Assembly: GCA_002292805.1 (NCBI GenBank)
Contig: DBCA01000059.1
Span: 1 to 6,829, forward strand
Length of the DNA: 6,829 bases
Direction: 5' to 3'
Source of the DNA: Caryophanales bacterium UBA970
GTDB lineage: Bacteria; Bacillota_I; Bacilli_A; RFN20; CAG-826
Shown here: piece after piece, positions 5,369 through 6,829 of the stretch
Position numbering within the stretch: the stretch's first letter is position 1
How the letters are laid out: every line of letters starts with the position of its first letter
Position numbers and translations under genes: made by a program
The notes under the pieces: generated by a model
Databases searched by the model: none
What the model was told of the DNA's origin: nothing
Seen by the model: the letters and a program-made list of their open reading frames with translations, nothing else

Positions 5369-6455
5369 CGGTTTCTCCTAAATAATATCCCATGCATTCT
5401 TTGACCAAGGGATTGGTGATTTTATGTTTCTTCTTCTTCAAATGGAGGAGGTTGTCTTTGAGAACGGCGAGGAACCCTTCATGATAGTTCTTTTTACAAC
5501 TTGCAATCAGGGCGCTTGAATCATATCCTCGGGTTGGTTCTATTTTATCTGAGGCATAGACAATTTGGGCAATCGGTCCCATGTTTGCTTTCCCGGTGGT
5601 GTGATAGCGAATCGCTTCCAAAACCCCGTCATGATGAATTTGAAACTCTTGCCGGGCAAGGATGGCCCCAACGAATTGGTGAAGGGCGTAAGGTTCAATT
5701 GGTTGATTGACTGTGTCATATTCATTGAGTAAATCTCTGGCCTCTTCTTCATCCATGTCTTTGGCAATGTCATGAAGGATGGCGGCGAGGAACGCATCAC
5801 TAGCTCCCAATTGATTTGATTCAGCAATCGCATACGCTAAGCAAGCCGTCGAATACACATGGGCAAAGCGTTCTTCTTTATAAAAGGCTTTGAGCTTAGG
5901 GACAAAATACAATTGATGTTCAAATATATATTGAATCACGGCTAATGGGGTCCCTAAACTTTCAAGGTTACGGATGCTTGTGGAAGACACTGCATAAAGC
6001 GATCCCGATAAGGGTTGGATTCGATAACGAGCCCAGTTAGGGTGATCAAGCCGGGCCCCGGGACGAGGATAGGCGACCAATTGAATCATGTGGGCGAGTT
6101 TGTCTGCGTCCTTCCACTTATGGAATTGTTCAACCTGATCACCACCAATGAGGTAATAGAGTAGGTCGTTTGGATATAGTTGTTTAAAATGTTGGACCGT
6201 ATGGATCGTGAAGTTAACCACCGCATCCCTTTCGACTTCGTATAACGATAATTGAAAGGTTGGTTCATTGGCAATGGCGAGTTTGACCATGTTAATCCGA
6301 TCAAGGATATTGGTCGTGGTATTTTTCCATCTTGGATTTTTGGTGATGATCAGGGTGACTTCATCGGCGTGAAGGTGGAGTTGACCTGCCTTGAGCATTG
6401 CCAAGTGGCCATCGTGAATAGGATCAAAAGGGGAACCGTATAATAATCGAATCAT
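5358..6455 (-). CDS. nadD: Fused nicotinate-nucleotide adenylyltransferase / HD-domain phosphohydrolase (NadD-YqeK)
   Basis: A 365 aa two-domain protein. Residues about 1-185 are NadD, which adenylates nicotinate mononucleotide to deamido-NAD in NAD synthesis. Visible are the nucleotidyltransferase motif FDPIHDGH (10-17), LIGGDQVEQFHKW (102-114), YPRPG (129-133) and the SSTSIR motif (157-162). Residues about 194-360 are a YqeK HD domain, known in Bacillota as a symmetrical Ap4A hydrolase; the metal ligands are H199, H228-D229, H259, H285 and D303 (in SDKIEPTRGY). In B. subtilis these are separate adjacent genes, so this is a fusion, known from mollicutes and relatives. The glycine-rich start reads YGSPFDP rather than the common GG[ST]FDP; the two catalytic His residues remain. 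The ATG overlaps the yhbY stop as ATGA with no clear Shine-Dalgarno, implying coupled translation. Both halves look functional. Confidence 0.94.
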   Translation of the reverse strand: MIRLLYGSPFDPIHDGHLAMLKAGQLHLHADEVTLIITKNPRWKNTTTNILDRINMVKLAIANEPTFQLSLYEVERDAVVNFTIHTVQHFKQLYPNDLLYYLIGGDQVEQFHKWKDADKLAHMIQLVAYPRPGARLDHPNWARYRIQPLSGSLYAVSSTSIRNLESLGTPLAVIQYIFEHQLYFVPKLKAFYKEERFAHVYSTACLAYAIAESNQLGASDAFLAAILHDIAKDMDEEEARDLLNEYDTVNQPIEPYALHQFVGAILARQEFQIHHDGVLEAIRYHTTGKANMGPIAQIVYASDKIEPTRGYDSSALIASCKKNYHEGFLAVLKDNLLHLKKKKHKITNPLVKECMGYYLGETDGK

Positions 6456-6745
6456 GTGGGAAGGACAATCTTTGGTTCGGTTGGATGCGCGCGATAAATC
6501 ACCACACGATGACCAATGGTTTGAACCAAATCTGCTTTTAACGATTTCACCATCTTAGGAATTAACGTTTCCGCTTCCTCTTGTGTGGATTTCAACACAT
6601 GAAGTTTAATCAATTCTAGTTTACCCAATGCCAAATCCACCATCTTCAACCAATCTGGATGAAGGGCTTCTTTACCGAGTTGAAATTTCGTGGGTAACGT
6701 TTGGGCAAGCTTACGTAAGTATAAACGTTGACGGGTATTGATCAT
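6452..6745 (-). CDS. yhbY: CRM-domain RNA-binding ribosome assembly protein YhbY
   Basis: A 97 aa single CRM (CRS1-YhbY) domain protein thought to bind precursors of the large ribosomal subunit. The fold is clear from the order of motifs: TRQRLYLRKLAQTL (4-17), FQLGKEALHPDWL (21-33), the central ELIKLHVLKS (44-53), a helix ending in ADLVQTIGHRVVIYR (71-85) and the C-terminal PKIVLP (91-96). The loop usually written GKxG reads GKEA here, replacing the second glycine, which may affect RNA contact. AAGGTG at 6751-6756, five bases upstream, is a reasonable ribosome site. The ATG overlaps the TGA of the preceding gene (ATGA), and its own TGA overlaps the nadD-yqeK ATG in the same way. The context yqeH-yhbY-nadD-yqeK-rsfS is the conserved Bacillota ribosome-assembly cluster, but aroE, which separates yqeH and yhbY in B. 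subtilis, is absent. Confidence 0.93.
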   Translation of the reverse strand: MINTRQRLYLRKLAQTLPTKFQLGKEALHPDWLKMVDLALGKLELIKLHVLKSTQEEAETLIPKMVKSLKADLVQTIGHRVVIYRAHPTEPKIVLPT

Positions 6746-6828
6746 GATTGCACCTTACTTGGTAATAGTTTTGCCAAGACGCCTTTCGGTAAGAGCAAAC
6801 GAACGGTTTGCCCTGAAGCTAAAAAATT
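6742..6828 (-). CDS. yqeH: C-terminal end of probable ribosome-assembly GTPase YqeH (5' end outside window)
   Basis: Only the last 28 codons and the TGA stop are inside the window; the frame is open to the edge. The visible residues contain V-R-L-L-L-P-K-G-V-L-A-K-L-L, resembling the closing 'P-x-G-V' strand of YqeH-type GTPases, which assist small-subunit assembly. The main argument is context: yqeH stands upstream of yhbY-nadD-yqeK-rsfS in many Bacillota, and the stop overlaps the yhbY start by four bases. Nothing of the GTPase domain is visible, so another protein, for example AroE, cannot be fully excluded, though the end does not look like it. Confidence 0.6.
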   Translation of the reverse strand, partial: NFLASGQTVRLLLPKGVLAKLLPSKVQS

Positions 6829-6829
6829 A

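Noticed and set aside
1..6829. CRISPR array, tRNA/rRNA genes, riboswitch, defence or toxin-antitoxin system.
   Set aside because: No regularly spaced long repeats, no cloverleaf or rRNA-like segments, and almost all sequence is accounted for by housekeeping genes.

Overview
The window reads as chromosomal housekeeping DNA from a low-to-moderate GC Gram-positive lineage (Bacillota/Mycoplasmatota). No plasmid, phage, insertion-sequence or CRISPR genes are visible. Several features point towards an Acholeplasma/Izemoplasma- or Erysipelotrichia-like bacterium: NadD and YqeK are fused in one protein, the proteins are compact, and a YqhY-NusB-XseA-XseB block is present. TGA acts as a stop: nusB, yhbY and the partial gene at the right edge all end in TGA at the expected family length, and Trp is TGG. 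This argues against the TGA=Trp code of Mycoplasmatales/Entomoplasmatales. The taxonomic placement is an inference.

Layout. Left arm, all on +: the 3' end of transketolase (1-510); a YqhY-type Asp23 protein (528-866); nusB (912-1322); xseA (1327-2520); xseB (2525-2725); a XerD-type recombinase (2778-3662); deoB (3681-4868); then an intrinsic terminator (4896-4921). Right arm, all on -, transcribed towards the left: the last codons of a probable yqeH (6742-6828), yhbY (6452-6745), a nadD-yqeK fusion (5358-6455) and rsfS (5033-5368). The right-arm genes overlap by 4, 4 and 11 bases and look like one translationally coupled ribosome-assembly/NAD operon.

The most notable feature lies in the 164-base gap where the two arms converge. 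Positions 4986-5013, read on the minus strand, form a 28-base dif-like site with an 11-6-11 architecture. By my hand count it matches 22/28 of E. coli dif and 21/28 of B. subtilis dif, as I remember those sequences. All complete genes left of it point right and all right of it point left, as expected if replication forks meet here. A tyrosine recombinase gene of the family that acts on dif lies 1.3 kb away. The window therefore probably holds the chromosome-dimer resolution site and replication terminus.

Two other patterns stand out. The yqhY and nusB genes, whose start codons are fixed by upstream in-frame stops, lack a Shine-Dalgarno sequence and carry an extended -10 motif a few bases before the ATG, suggesting leaderless mRNAs. 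The xerD-deoB pair is bracketed by degenerate 11-base TAGTA-type tandem repeats that begin and end exactly at its coding boundaries.
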